Shown here in pieces: positions 44,318 through 53,602 of a stretch of 64,000 nt of DNA. The position numbers and the translations under genes are program-made. Under the pieces are notes generated by a model. The model ran no database searches and was not told the DNA's origin. It saw nothing but the letters and a program-made list of their open reading frames with translations. The stretch's first letter is position 1. The number at the start of each line of letters is the position of its first letter. Source of the DNA: Aerococcaceae bacterium zg-252 (GTDB lineage: Bacteria > Bacillota > Bacilli > Lactobacillales > Aerococcaceae); the NCBI GenBank assembly GCA_016237705.1, contig CP066204.1, forward strand, positions 1,947,001 through 2,011,000. The letters are read 5' to 3'.

Positions 44318-46555
44318 ATGAGAAAAAACCGCTTATTTTATCAAATATTTATTCCTATTTTAACACTGGCATCGATATCCATCATTATCATTTCCACCTT
44401 TTTCTCGTTCCGTTCTTCACAAAGAATGCAACAAATTTTAGATTTATCGCTTCGAGATAATTTACAACAACTCATTTATAACATTGAAAATGATTTAACA
44501 TTATTAGAGAGTACATTAACAGCTTTTAGTACATCCAGTAGCTACAATCAAATTGTTTCTAATCCGTTATTACCAAGTAATGTGACAGATTATAAATCTA
44601 TGCTCGACCAAATTCAGTATTTAGAAGCGTTAAATGGAGACAATAATGTAACTTACAGCATCACCAGTCTTGACGGCAAATGGAGTATTCAAAATGGTTC
44701 ATTGCGTCAACTAAACGATAATCAATTATCTAATTTTAAAACACAAGTAGATGCTATAAACTTATCCACACGCCAAATAAAATGGCAAAATGAAAATGGC
44801 AAAATTACATTTACTGCCTATTTACCTTATTTTTCTCGAAATAAAAATTCAATCGCTCAAGGTAGTATTAATGAACGCACATTACTACAATCTGTTGACC
44901 CAGACTCAATCGATAATCTCGCAATACTAAACAAATCTGGAGAATGGCTATTAACACTTGAAAACTTCCCAATGAGTTCAACTGAATTGCTAAAAACCAT
45001 TCAAGAAACTAATCGGTCATTTGGAATACTTAATATTGGAAAGCATAATTATTATTTCTCACAAAACAAATCCAATAATCGTTATTATGTTATCCAATAC
45101 GACACACTAGTTACTCAGATAAGAAATGAAAATAACCCATTATTATTGCTGCTATTCAGTGGTTTGGCAATTTTATTGATTAGTATTACTTCATTCTCAG
45201 TAGCTAAAAGTGTCGCTACCCCTATCACCCGATTAACTAATTCAATTGCTAATTTGTCCATCGGCAAAGACATTACTAATCAAGATGATTTGAAATACTT
45301 ATCTGACTCATTTGAGGCTCTTATTTCAGAGCAGCAACAATTTTCAGAATTTTATGAAAATGATAAAGCTATCTTAAAAAATCAATTTATTATTAAATTA
45401 CTAAACAACCAAGTATCCAGCCATGCATTACAAAATCGCTTAAGTCTCTTCGAATACGAAACACAGCAACATATGATGTATTATGTTTTAATCTCAAAAT
45501 TAGATTATTTGCGTAATAGTGATAATCCTTCAGTTGACTTATGGTACTTTGGTATTAATAAATTAATCGAAGAAACAATTGACCCACAATTTATATTCGA
45601 AACTACCTTACTCAATAATGAAACACAAGTGACCATTCTTAATATTGATACGAATACTTTCGAAAATTCTAAAACAAAAGCCTTAGCTATTGCTCAAGAT
45701 ATTATGGCTAAAGTTTCTGAATTATTGAAATTACAAGTGAGTATCGGCATGAGTAGAGGGTATAACTCCCTTGACCAGTCGCACATTGCATACAAGGAAG
45801 CACAACAAGCTTTACAACAAAAACAAAATTTTGATGACAGTACGGTTGTAACCATCGAAGATGTAGCACCTAAGGGCTCTGACTTACTCTTATCATTTTA
45901 TCCAGAAGATGTCGAAGAACGTATTCAAGAAGAAATTCTAGTTGGAAATTTGGATAAAGCAAAAGATTCGCTGAATCACTTCTTTAATCGTCTACAAGAA
46001 TATGCTACAAATTCCGTAACCGTTGAGATAGCTTCTATTCGACTGATAAACAATTTGTTTATGCTGAATCAACAACTAGGACTCAATCGCGTCAAAGAAA
46101 TTCAAGCACAAAAAAATAGTAGTATTTATCAGCGTATCACTGAATTTCCTAATATAAAATATATCAAGTTATTAATCGAAAAAGAATTAATTTCACCAAT
46201 TATTATGGAAAACCAAGAAAATACAGATACTATCTTTAAAACATTATCTAACGAAATAAAGGATACAATTAAACAAAATTATGATTTAGATATTACGCTT
46301 GAGTCTATCGCTGATGAGTTACACTATAACCCTAACTATTTAAGTAACATCTTTAAAAAAGAAGTGGGCGTATCTTTTACTGATTATTTAAACAACTATC
46401 GCTTAAAAATGGCAAAAAAACTATTAGTAGAAACCGATATGCCAATTAAAGATATTGCCGAAAAACTTCGCTACACAAATTCACAAAACTTTATTCGTTT
46501 CTTTAAAAAGAACGAAGGAACCACTCCAGGTGCTTATCGTCAAGGCAATAAATAA
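44318..46555 (+). CDS. Membrane-bound AraC-family regulator (YesS-like)
   Basis: This is a one-component sensor of about 745 residues. A first membrane segment lies near residues 8-28 and an extracytoplasmic sensor domain follows to about 270. A second segment (about 275-300) leads to a HAMP-like stretch (VATPITRLTNSIANLSIG). A central domain of the YesN/YesS type is next, and the last 100 residues are an AraC DNA-binding domain (ITLESIADELHYNPNYLSNI, then IKDIAEKLRYTNSQNFIRFF). YesS of Bacillus controls rhamnogalacturonan genes, so this is the best candidate regulator of the pectin locus. A TTG at 44309 is an alternative start, but the complementarity of AGAAAGG favours ATG 44318. Confidence 0.87.
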   Translation: MRKNRLFYQIFIPILTLASISIIIISTFFSFRSSQRMQQILDLSLRDNLQQLIYNIENDLTLLESTLTAFSTSSSYNQIVSNPLLPSNVTDYKSMLDQIQYLEALNGDNNVTYSITSLDGKWSIQNGSLRQLNDNQLSNFKTQVDAINLSTRQIKWQNENGKITFTAYLPYFSRNKNSIAQGSINERTLLQSVDPDSIDNLAILNKSGEWLLTLENFPMSSTELLKTIQETNRSFGILNIGKHNYYFSQNKSNNRYYVIQYDTLVTQIRNENNPLLLLLFSGLAILLISITSFSVAKSVATPITRLTNSIANLSIGKDITNQDDLKYLSDSFEALISEQQQFSEFYENDKAILKNQFIIKLLNNQVSSHALQNRLSLFEYETQQHMMYYVLISKLDYLRNSDNPSVDLWYFGINKLIEETIDPQFIFETTLLNNETQVTILNIDTNTFENSKTKALAIAQDIMAKVSELLKLQVSIGMSRGYNSLDQSHIAYKEAQQALQQKQNFDDSTVVTIEDVAPKGSDLLLSFYPEDVEERIQEEILVGNLDKAKDSLNHFFNRLQEYATNSVTVEIASIRLINNLFMLNQQLGLNRVKEIQAQKNSSIYQRITEFPNIKYIKLLIEKELISPIIMENQENTDTIFKTLSNEIKDTIKQNYDLDITLESIADELHYNPNYLSNIFKKEVGVSFTDYLNNYRLKMAKKLLVETDMPIKDIAEKLRYTNSQNFIRFFKKNEGTTPGAYRQGNK

Positions 46556-46561
46556 CAGTAC

Positions 46562-46602
46562 AATAAGACACGCAACAATAATTTATGGTTGCGTGTCTTA
46601 TT
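46562..46602. terminator. Bidirectional terminator between convergent genes
   Basis: AATAAGACACGCAAC (46562-46576) and its exact complement (46588-46602) form a 15-bp stem with T-rich sequence after it on the plus strand and A/T-rich sequence on the other side. Confidence 0.85.
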
Positions 46603-46603
46603 A

Positions 46604-47023
46604 TTATTTTTCAACATCTTCCAACTGAATATTGCGCCGATACAAACAAAAGCCCATCGACATCCAGAAAAATAATGCATTGATTGATAAAATCCCTTGT
46701 GTTCCAATAAAGGTAATAACACCACATAATAAAAATGCACTCATCGCTACAAGTAAATAACGGTCGCGACTCAATAGATAATTGCCAATCATTAGGAAAA
46801 TTAATGTCAGTATGAGAGCAATAGCAAAAGTGACTGCCATCGCTTTCACCGATTCAAAACTTTCTTTTAAAGTTAAGGTTTCGTTGATTTGGTTAAAAAA
46901 TGGAAACAATGTTTTTTCATACGTCTCAATCGTTTGCTGATTAAAGATGCTCGCTACGCTTCCAATCAAAATCAGCATAATCGTCCAATTAATAATATTA
47001 CCCCAGAAAAAAAATCGTTTCAT
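46604..47023 (-). CDS. Four-segment membrane protein, unknown (DUF4064-like)
   Basis: This 139-residue protein has about four hydrophobic segments (near 8-28, 62-85, 88-108 and 110-128) and a soluble loop after the first. It resembles the DUF4064-type small membrane proteins, though the match is weak by eye. It is 23 bases downstream of the pectinesterase gene with a GGAGGAG site, so it is probably the last gene of the pectin-processing operon. No function can be assigned. Confidence 0.55.
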   Translation of the reverse strand: MKRFFFWGNIINWTIMLILIGSVASIFNQQTIETYEKTLFPFFNQINETLTLKESFESVKAMAVTFAIALILTLIFLMIGNYLLSRDRYLLVAMSAFLLCGVITFIGTQGILSINALFFWMSMGFCLYRRNIQLEDVEK

Positions 47024-47046
47024 TCTTTACTCCTCCATCTTTTTGC

Positions 47047-47991
47047 TTAAAATCGGTGTTCAATCAGTTCTGATAAAGTCCATTGTCTTGATTCAACTAC
47101 TACCCATCGTGGTCGTATGTATGCTACCTGTTTTATCCATTGTGAATCACTATATGTCTCCCGATAACGTACTTCATCAACAGTAGGTGTATGTTGCGGC
47201 CAATCTGACCAGCCTTGATAATTGATATGGTCATCAAATGAACAATCAATCATTTCTGTAAATGCATATTGCCGCCACGGTCTACCCAAATAGACATTTT
47301 GAGCTCCTTCTTCTTTTGTAAACCAACATTGATAAAAGGTAAAGCCATACGCTTTGTCCTTCGGCGTCGAAGCAGCAGTAACATATCCTACATCTTGTGG
47401 ATTGATACGAGCCAAACTTTTAATTTCACATTGATGGAATATCGCATTGCCGCCGCCAAAAATATAGTCTATCGTCCCCTCAATATAGCATTGATTAAAT
47501 AATACACGATATTGTTCAAAATATCTTCTACTATTTTTTCTCGGAAAATCTTTCCCACTTGCTTGTTTAGCCGGTAAAGGCCCAATACACAACGTATCTT
47601 GATAGCCACAAAATCGACAGTTCTCAAATAATACATTATCTGCATGAACAAACACCGTAACTGCCTGTCCTACTAATTCTCCTGGCCCCGCGTTATTAAC
47701 AAATGTAATATTTTCAAATCGTGCATTTTCACTTTCAATATAAACTGTAGGTGTAGCAAATGTCCCAATCATATCCCCATTTTCATCTAATTCTTGTGCA
47801 TATCTTCCCGCAACTATTTGAACATTTCCTATTCCAATCATCGACAAATTATCTATTTGAATAACTAAACGTTCTTCATAGGTTCCTTCTAAAAGAATTA
47901 ATTCTCTTTTCACTTTTGGATTTTCACCAAAGTATGCCAATGCTTCAGTAATTGTCCTAAAGTCAGCTATACCGCTCAATCCCACAATCAT
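47047..47991 (-). CDS. Pectin methylesterase, carbohydrate esterase family 8, cytoplasmic
   Basis: CE8 enzymes remove methyl esters from polygalacturonate. The 314-residue beta-helix protein shows the catalytic set: Q131-D132 in GYQDTL, D175 in GTIDYIFGGG, and R237 and W239 in LGRPWRQY. There is no signal peptide: the chain starts MIVGLSGIADFRTITEAL, so it must act on imported oligosaccharides. I use the ATG at 47991, eight bases after AAGGAG; a TTG two codons earlier is too close. It belongs to a minus-strand group with the esterase-like hydrolase, GH28 and the binding proteins. Confidence 0.93.
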   Translation of the reverse strand: MIVGLSGIADFRTITEALAYFGENPKVKRELILLEGTYEERLVIQIDNLSMIGIGNVQIVAGRYAQELDENGDMIGTFATPTVYIESENARFENITFVNNAGPGELVGQAVTVFVHADNVLFENCRFCGYQDTLCIGPLPAKQASGKDFPRKNSRRYFEQYRVLFNQCYIEGTIDYIFGGGNAIFHQCEIKSLARINPQDVGYVTAASTPKDKAYGFTFYQCWFTKEEGAQNVYLGRPWRQYAFTEMIDCSFDDHINYQGWSDWPQHTPTVDEVRYRETYSDSQWIKQVAYIRPRWVVVESRQWTLSELIEHRF

Positions 47992-48201
47992 CTTCAATTC
48001 TCCTTATTTAGCTCCAACTCTTTAAAATGCATTCACTTCGACAATCGCCTATGTGTGCTCTGCAGATGCCATTGACTTTTTATTCCATGTCACTCTTAAG
48101 GCTGCCACAACGCCTACTTCGCAAATAGCTTGTAGTATTAGATCCCTTCGTTTTTTTACTTCAGCAGGTTGAGGCATATTACCAATGTTTGCAGAATGAT
48201 T

Positions 48202-48246
48202 CCAGTGATTCATTTCAAAACGATCGTTGTCGCACTATGTTTTATT
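48202..48246. repeat. Intergenic repeat copy related to 8224-8267
   Basis: Both copies share TTGTCGCACTATGT and CCAGTG(A/G)TTCATTTCAAA in the same order. A third partial relative, acatagtgcggcaa, is at about 1700 in the other orientation. This copy spans the end of the esterase-like gene. The rest of the gap to the CE8 start (47992-48201) holds no recognisable gene. Confidence 0.6.
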
Positions 48247-49149
48247 ATTTCCTATTTGATGCTTAACAAATTCAATCCATTTCTTTCGCATTCCTGGAGT
48301 TTCTTCATGTCCCCCAGCATCAATAAATGTATCCCAATTTTGAATTGCTTGTTCGTTGGCATAAATTCTTTCTAAATATTGATGTAGAAAATGAACTCCC
48401 TCTATCGGACAATTACCATCTTGATTCCCTACTAACGTTAAACGTGCTCTGGGGACAATTTTTGCTTGGATTTGTTCAGTTGTAAAATATCTCAACAATC
48501 GTGGTACATAATAATAATGTCCGTGCTTGTTCAATTTTTTCTGTTCAACTAATGTTTCCAAATGGAGCTGGGAACCTATGTCCACCACCCATTCAATACG
48601 TTCATCAATTGCAGCAAGCCACCAACTCATTAAGCCTCCCATGGACATCCCCAGAGCCCCAATCTGAGACGGATTTATTAAATCCATCACTTGAATAAAG
48701 TCTAATAAATATTGTAAATCATATAACATCAGACCCCACAACGTTTGCCCGTAAAGGAGCGCTTCTTTAACCAACTCCGATTCTGTGAATTGGTGACGTG
48801 TACCAAATCCTCGTGCATCAATTGAAATCGTTGCACAACCTAATTTGGATAATTCTTCCGCGTAACTCTTCGGTTGTAAATAATGATTGCTTTCGATTAT
48901 TTCACGCTTACCTAATGTATAATTTCCACCATGCGAATGTTGACATAGAACTAATGGTATCGAAGCTGTTAAATCTTTGAAAATTGGCATTGTTAGCTGT
49001 ACAATTACATCTTCATTATTCAATAAATTCACTCGAAAATAATAGATGTCATAATTACTTATTCTGTTTTGACTTATCAAAGAATAGGAGAAATCACCCT
49101 TATTAGGGCGATCCCCTAATAAGTCATTCAATGTTAGAACTGAATTCAT
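48235..49149 (-). CDS. Alpha/beta hydrolase, probable carbohydrate esterase
   Basis: This 304-residue cytoplasmic hydrolase has the nucleophile Ser in LGMSMGGLMSW, Asp in VGNQDGNCP and His in DAGGHEETPG, a complete triad. The VLCQHSHGGN segment would form the oxyanion region. The family includes acetyl xylan esterases and dienelactone hydrolases. Given the neighbours (pectin methylesterase and polygalacturonase), removal of acetyl or other esters from imported pectin oligosaccharides is a good guess but not shown. The start overlaps the binding-protein stop in ATGA, so the genes are translationally coupled. Confidence 0.75.
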   Translation of the reverse strand: MNSVLTLNDLLGDRPNKGDFSYSLISQNRISNYDIYYFRVNLLNNEDVIVQLTMPIFKDLTASIPLVLCQHSHGGNYTLGKREIIESNHYLQPKSYAEELSKLGCATISIDARGFGTRHQFTESELVKEALLYGQTLWGLMLYDLQYLLDFIQVMDLINPSQIGALGMSMGGLMSWWLAAIDERIEWVVDIGSQLHLETLVEQKKLNKHGHYYYVPRLLRYFTTEQIQAKIVPRARLTLVGNQDGNCPIEGVHFLHQYLERIYANEQAIQNWDTFIDAGGHEETPGMRKKWIEFVKHQIGNNKT

Positions 49150-50648
49150 TGTTCTGATGATTGAGCCAACTTATAAGCTTCTTCATATTCTGAGATAATT
49201 TGTGTACCACCTTGGTCTCTCCAACGTTTTACAGCTTCTTGGAAACCGTCTTTGTCGATTTCTCCCATAATATATTGTACCGTCGCATCTTCGATTATTT
49301 TAGTTAATTCTGAACCACGTTCATTCATTGTCGCTGAATCTAATGGCACAGATGGGTCCATCACTGCAAATTTATCGTTTTCTCGTATCATTTCATCGGA
49401 TAATCGTTTCCCTTCATATCCTGATTTTAACGTAATATCAATTTCATTTGGTCGTGAACCTGAGTATGGTTGTACTTCTTGTCCCCATAAGTCGGAATCA
49501 ATAATTTTATAAACACCTTCATCATCAAACTCATAGTGTTTTCCTTCAATTCCTCCAGTCATTAACATATACGCTTCTTCATCCATTAAATCATTGACGA
49601 ATTTTAATAATACACGTAAATCTTCTTCTGTCTTCACATTGGTCACCGGGAACGCTAATACTCCGTTTACACCATTTCCTTCTGACCAAATGTGGTAATT
49701 GCCATCACCCACACCGTCAATTTTATTAACCGGAATAAGTTCAAAGTTACCTTCACCCAATGCTGCTGCCATCTTATTACGGTGTCCATTAATACTTACA
49801 ATACCGGTATACGCACCTGTTTTCCCATTGACAAATTGGTCATCTTGGTCTGCTTTACTTGTTACTGCAAAATCTTGTTGTAATATTCCCTCTTTATATA
49901 AACGATGTGAGAAATCCATAGTTTTCATATATTCTTCCGTTTCAAACTCAGGGATAAATTTACCCTCATCGGTTACTTTCCAACCATTCGGTGCTCCAAA
50001 GTATGAGGCAAATGTTTTAAAACTACTGTAACGTAAATCATTTCGGTCACCTAAACCAACGGTATCATCTTTCCCATTTCCATCTGGATCATCAAATGTG
50101 AACGCACGTAATACTTCGTATAATTCATCCATGGTTTTTGGTACTTCTAATCCCAAATTGTCCAACCAATCTTTACGTAAAGTCATTCCTCCACGTGCAT
50201 AAGCTTTTTGGAAAGGAATACCATATAGCTTGCCTTCAATTGAAGCGGCTTTAATACGGTCTTCCGAAATTTTTGCTAAATTAGGGTAATCTTTTAAGTA
50301 AGGTTTAACATCCCAAAACATTCCTGATTTCATTGCGTTACGTACGGATGAATTTTTCATTAGTGTGATGGTAACGATATCTGCTAAATCGTTCGACGCT
50401 AAGGCTGTTGTTAATCGTTCTTCTTTCGATGCATCTGGTATCCACGTAATATCTAAGTTCGTTTTGGTATACTCTTCTAGTAATTCCTCAATCACATTGT
50501 TTGGTGGCGATGCGGTATGCAACATATTCATCCAGGTAATTGTTGGACGTTCTTCTGCTGCTAATACATTTTGTATATTAAACAATGGACCTGCAATTAA
50601 TGTACTTAATGCTAACGCCATCGTTGCTTTTCTAAATTTTGATGCCAT
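49146..50648 (-). CDS. Oligosaccharide ABC substrate-binding protein, copy 1 (Lpl/YtcQ-like)
   Basis: This 500-residue family-1 binding protein is of the long LplA/YtcQ type, used with LplB/LplC-like permeases for oligouronides. The signal peptide ends NVLA-A near residue 31, with no lipobox cysteine. The mature start is EERPTITWMNMLHTASPP. It matches the copy at 52103-53602 along the whole length except the last residues (AQSSEQ versus SQETE). It lies immediately downstream of GH28 and is coupled to the esterase-like gene by ATGA. The two copies form a 1,500-bp direct repeat. Confidence 0.9.
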   Translation of the reverse strand: MASKFRKATMALALSTLIAGPLFNIQNVLAAEERPTITWMNMLHTASPPNNVIEELLEEYTKTNLDITWIPDASKEERLTTALASNDLADIVTITLMKNSSVRNAMKSGMFWDVKPYLKDYPNLAKISEDRIKAASIEGKLYGIPFQKAYARGGMTLRKDWLDNLGLEVPKTMDELYEVLRAFTFDDPDGNGKDDTVGLGDRNDLRYSSFKTFASYFGAPNGWKVTDEGKFIPEFETEEYMKTMDFSHRLYKEGILQQDFAVTSKADQDDQFVNGKTGAYTGIVSINGHRNKMAAALGEGNFELIPVNKIDGVGDGNYHIWSEGNGVNGVLAFPVTNVKTEEDLRVLLKFVNDLMDEEAYMLMTGGIEGKHYEFDDEGVYKIIDSDLWGQEVQPYSGSRPNEIDITLKSGYEGKRLSDEMIRENDKFAVMDPSVPLDSATMNERGSELTKIIEDATVQYIMGEIDKDGFQEAVKRWRDQGGTQIISEYEEAYKLAQSSEQ

Positions 50649-50667
50649 TTTCTCTTTTCTCCTCTAT
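49168..50667. repeat. 1,500-bp direct repeat, left copy
   Basis: This segment matches 52122-53621 at a constant offset of 2,954 bases. It covers nearly the whole binding-protein gene plus its ribosome binding site. Only one difference was noticed: base 49665 is G where 52619 is A, a silent change in an Asn codon. The edges end abruptly inside the last codons and just before the ribosome binding site. Confidence 0.93.
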
Positions 50668-50682
50668 TATGATTATTGATAG

Positions 50683-51963
50683 TTACTGCACTGGCAAATT
50701 CACCTTTTCAGTATCAAATAGTTGATATGCTTCACCTTTTACATTGATTAAATTAACACCACTTAAATCGATATGTTTCGCATTTCCTACCCAAAATCCA
50801 ACTTGCGACATCTTCGGCAAATCGGTCATCATCGCAGGAAAATCCGGTGTCCCCTCAGTCATCATCGTAATTTCAACATTTGAAAACTGAATGTTTTCTA
50901 TGACACTTTCTGGCAGTCCATAAATAAATCCTGCCGCTGCAGTCGCATTAATCGCCTTAACATTGGAAACGGTAATATTCTGAATGCTAGGTGTTTCTTC
51001 TGTAACTGGATATGGATTTTTATCCCACACATATTTTTCTTTTCCACCCGGACCACAGAAATAATATAAATTCATAACAATCGGACACATGACACCGTCC
51101 ATAATGATATTATTAAAAATAATATTCTTAATCGTACCACCACGTCCGCGACGTGTTTTCAATCTAATACCACGGTCTGTTTGATTAAATACACAGTTTG
51201 AAACGACAACATTTTTTACATCGCCACTCATTTCTGAACCAATCACAATACCGCCGTGTCCATGTAGCATGTTACAATTCTCAATCGTAATATTTTCACA
51301 AGAAATACGCTGTAAGGCACCCTCTGTTCCAGCCTTTATTGCAATACAATCATCTCCAACATCAATATAGCAATTTGAAATGCGAACATTTTTACATGAT
51401 TCTGGATTTATCCCATCTGTATTAGGCGAATTGTTTGGATTAATGATTGATACACCATTTACAGAAACATTATTAGATTTTAACGGATGCACTGTCCAAC
51501 TAGGGGAATTGTTAATTGTAATTCCCTCAATCTTCACTTTATCGCACTGGTTAAAACAAATTGTTGTTGGTCGAGGATATTTTAATTCTGTTGACTTCTC
51601 TCTAAAAACTTTCCACCAATCATGTCCATTTCCTTCAATTGTTCCTGTACCGATAATTGAGATATTTTCAGCGTGTTCTGCATATAATAATGAGCGATAA
51701 ACCGCGCAATCAACACCTTCCCATCGGGCGTTTACCACAGGATAATCAAAACTATTAGTTTCAAAAAATAGCGTCGCTCCTGGAGAAATATAAAATTCAA
51801 TGTTTGACTTTAATTCCAGAGATGTTACCTTAAACTTGCCTGCAGGAACTTCAATTCGTCCCCCACCTTCTTGACTAATTTTCGTAATCAAATCATTTAT
51901 TGCAGCTGTATTGATTTCATGTGAATGCTTTGTAGAAGCGCCGAAATCAGTTATTTTTACCAT
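50683..51963 (-). CDS. Polygalacturonase, glycoside hydrolase family 28, cytoplasmic
   Basis: GH28 enzymes hydrolyse alpha-1,4-galacturonosyl links by inversion. The 426-residue beta-helix protein shows the full active-site set: NTDG with D183, D204-D205 in VGDDCIAIK, H236 in GHGG, and R267-x-K269 in GIRLKT. It lacks a signal peptide (MVKITDFGASTKHSHEINTA), so it would trim imported oligogalacturonides, probably as an exo-enzyme. It lies between two nearly identical binding-protein genes and could be lost by recombination between them. Confidence 0.94.
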   Translation of the reverse strand: MVKITDFGASTKHSHEINTAAINDLITKISQEGGGRIEVPAGKFKVTSLELKSNIEFYISPGATLFFETNSFDYPVVNARWEGVDCAVYRSLLYAEHAENISIIGTGTIEGNGHDWWKVFREKSTELKYPRPTTICFNQCDKVKIEGITINNSPSWTVHPLKSNNVSVNGVSIINPNNSPNTDGINPESCKNVRISNCYIDVGDDCIAIKAGTEGALQRISCENITIENCNMLHGHGGIVIGSEMSGDVKNVVVSNCVFNQTDRGIRLKTRRGRGGTIKNIIFNNIIMDGVMCPIVMNLYYFCGPGGKEKYVWDKNPYPVTEETPSIQNITVSNVKAINATAAAGFIYGLPESVIENIQFSNVEITMMTEGTPDFPAMMTDLPKMSQVGFWVGNAKHIDLSGVNLINVKGEAYQLFDTEKVNLPVQ

Positions 51964-52006
51964 AATTGCGATTCCTTTCCAATATACTAAAACATTATTT
52001 AAACAA

Positions 52007-52075
52007 GATAGGCAAAGAGGTGCTGACAGATTTGTTTGTTAACATCTACTACTCAGCACCCATTCCTGGCCTATC
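52007..52075 (-). other. Intergenic hairpin between binding protein 2 and GH28
   Basis: Nested arms GATAGGC/GCCTATC (52007-52013 with 52069-52075) and GGTGCTGA/TCAGCACC (52019-52026 with 52053-52060) form an imperfect hairpin with a 26-base loop. There is no clear T-run. As with the hairpin at 23444, it follows a binding-protein gene and may stabilise its mRNA or cause partial termination. Confidence 0.55.
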
Positions 52076-52102
52076 ATCTATTTACTTTTCTTCTATTGAT
52101 AT

Positions 52103-53602
52103 TTACTCAGTTTCTTGTGATAACTTATAAGCTTCTTCATATTCTGAGATAATTTGTGTACCACCTTGGTCTCTCCAACGTTTTACAGCTTCTTGGAAAC
52201 CGTCTTTGTCGATTTCTCCCATAATATATTGTACCGTCGCATCTTCGATTATTTTAGTTAATTCTGAACCACGTTCATTCATTGTCGCTGAATCTAATGG
52301 CACAGATGGGTCCATCACTGCAAATTTATCGTTTTCTCGTATCATTTCATCGGATAATCGTTTCCCTTCATATCCTGATTTTAACGTAATATCAATTTCA
52401 TTTGGTCGTGAACCTGAGTATGGTTGTACTTCTTGTCCCCATAAGTCGGAATCAATAATTTTATAAACACCTTCATCATCAAACTCATAGTGTTTTCCTT
52501 CAATTCCTCCAGTCATTAACATATACGCTTCTTCATCCATTAAATCATTGACGAATTTTAATAATACACGTAAATCTTCTTCTGTCTTCACATTGGTCAC
52601 CGGGAACGCTAATACTCCATTTACACCATTTCCTTCTGACCAAATGTGGTAATTGCCATCACCCACACCGTCAATTTTATTAACCGGAATAAGTTCAAAG
52701 TTACCTTCACCCAATGCTGCTGCCATCTTATTACGGTGTCCATTAATACTTACAATACCGGTATACGCACCTGTTTTCCCATTGACAAATTGGTCATCTT
52801 GGTCTGCTTTACTTGTTACTGCAAAATCTTGTTGTAATATTCCCTCTTTATATAAACGATGTGAGAAATCCATAGTTTTCATATATTCTTCCGTTTCAAA
52901 CTCAGGGATAAATTTACCCTCATCGGTTACTTTCCAACCATTCGGTGCTCCAAAGTATGAGGCAAATGTTTTAAAACTACTGTAACGTAAATCATTTCGG
53001 TCACCTAAACCAACGGTATCATCTTTCCCATTTCCATCTGGATCATCAAATGTGAACGCACGTAATACTTCGTATAATTCATCCATGGTTTTTGGTACTT
53101 CTAATCCCAAATTGTCCAACCAATCTTTACGTAAAGTCATTCCTCCACGTGCATAAGCTTTTTGGAAAGGAATACCATATAGCTTGCCTTCAATTGAAGC
53201 GGCTTTAATACGGTCTTCCGAAATTTTTGCTAAATTAGGGTAATCTTTTAAGTAAGGTTTAACATCCCAAAACATTCCTGATTTCATTGCGTTACGTACG
53301 GATGAATTTTTCATTAGTGTGATGGTAACGATATCTGCTAAATCGTTCGACGCTAAGGCTGTTGTTAATCGTTCTTCTTTCGATGCATCTGGTATCCACG
53401 TAATATCTAAGTTCGTTTTGGTATACTCTTCTAGTAATTCCTCAATCACATTGTTTGGTGGCGATGCGGTATGCAACATATTCATCCAGGTAATTGTTGG
53501 ACGTTCTTCTGCTGCTAATACATTTTGTATATTAAACAATGGACCTGCAATTAATGTACTTAATGCTAACGCCATCGTTGCTTTTCTAAATTTTGATGCC
53601 AT
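52103..53602 (-). CDS. Oligosaccharide ABC substrate-binding protein, copy 2
   Basis: This 499-residue twin of the gene at 49146-50648 is identical in amino acid sequence apart from its C-terminal end (SQETE). It has the same non-lipoprotein signal peptide and the same AGGAGA ribosome binding site. It follows the YesL-like and LplB-like genes on the same strand and is followed by GH28, so this is probably the ancestral position next to the permease. The lack of divergence means either a very recent duplication or ongoing gene conversion. Confidence 0.9.
   Translation of the reverse strand: MASKFRKATMALALSTLIAGPLFNIQNVLAAEERPTITWMNMLHTASPPNNVIEELLEEYTKTNLDITWIPDASKEERLTTALASNDLADIVTITLMKNSSVRNAMKSGMFWDVKPYLKDYPNLAKISEDRIKAASIEGKLYGIPFQKAYARGGMTLRKDWLDNLGLEVPKTMDELYEVLRAFTFDDPDGNGKDDTVGLGDRNDLRYSSFKTFASYFGAPNGWKVTDEGKFIPEFETEEYMKTMDFSHRLYKEGILQQDFAVTSKADQDDQFVNGKTGAYTGIVSINGHRNKMAAALGEGNFELIPVNKIDGVGDGNYHIWSEGNGVNGVLAFPVTNVKTEEDLRVLLKFVNDLMDEEAYMLMTGGIEGKHYEFDDEGVYKIIDSDLWGQEVQPYSGSRPNEIDITLKSGYEGKRLSDEMIRENDKFAVMDPSVPLDSATMNERGSELTKIIEDATVQYIMGEIDKDGFQEAVKRWRDQGGTQIISEYEEAYKLSQETE

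Noticed and set aside
49252-50679. Plus-strand open frames opposite the binding-protein genes
   Set aside because: The same frames appear in both repeat copies, have no family resemblance and are antisense shadows.
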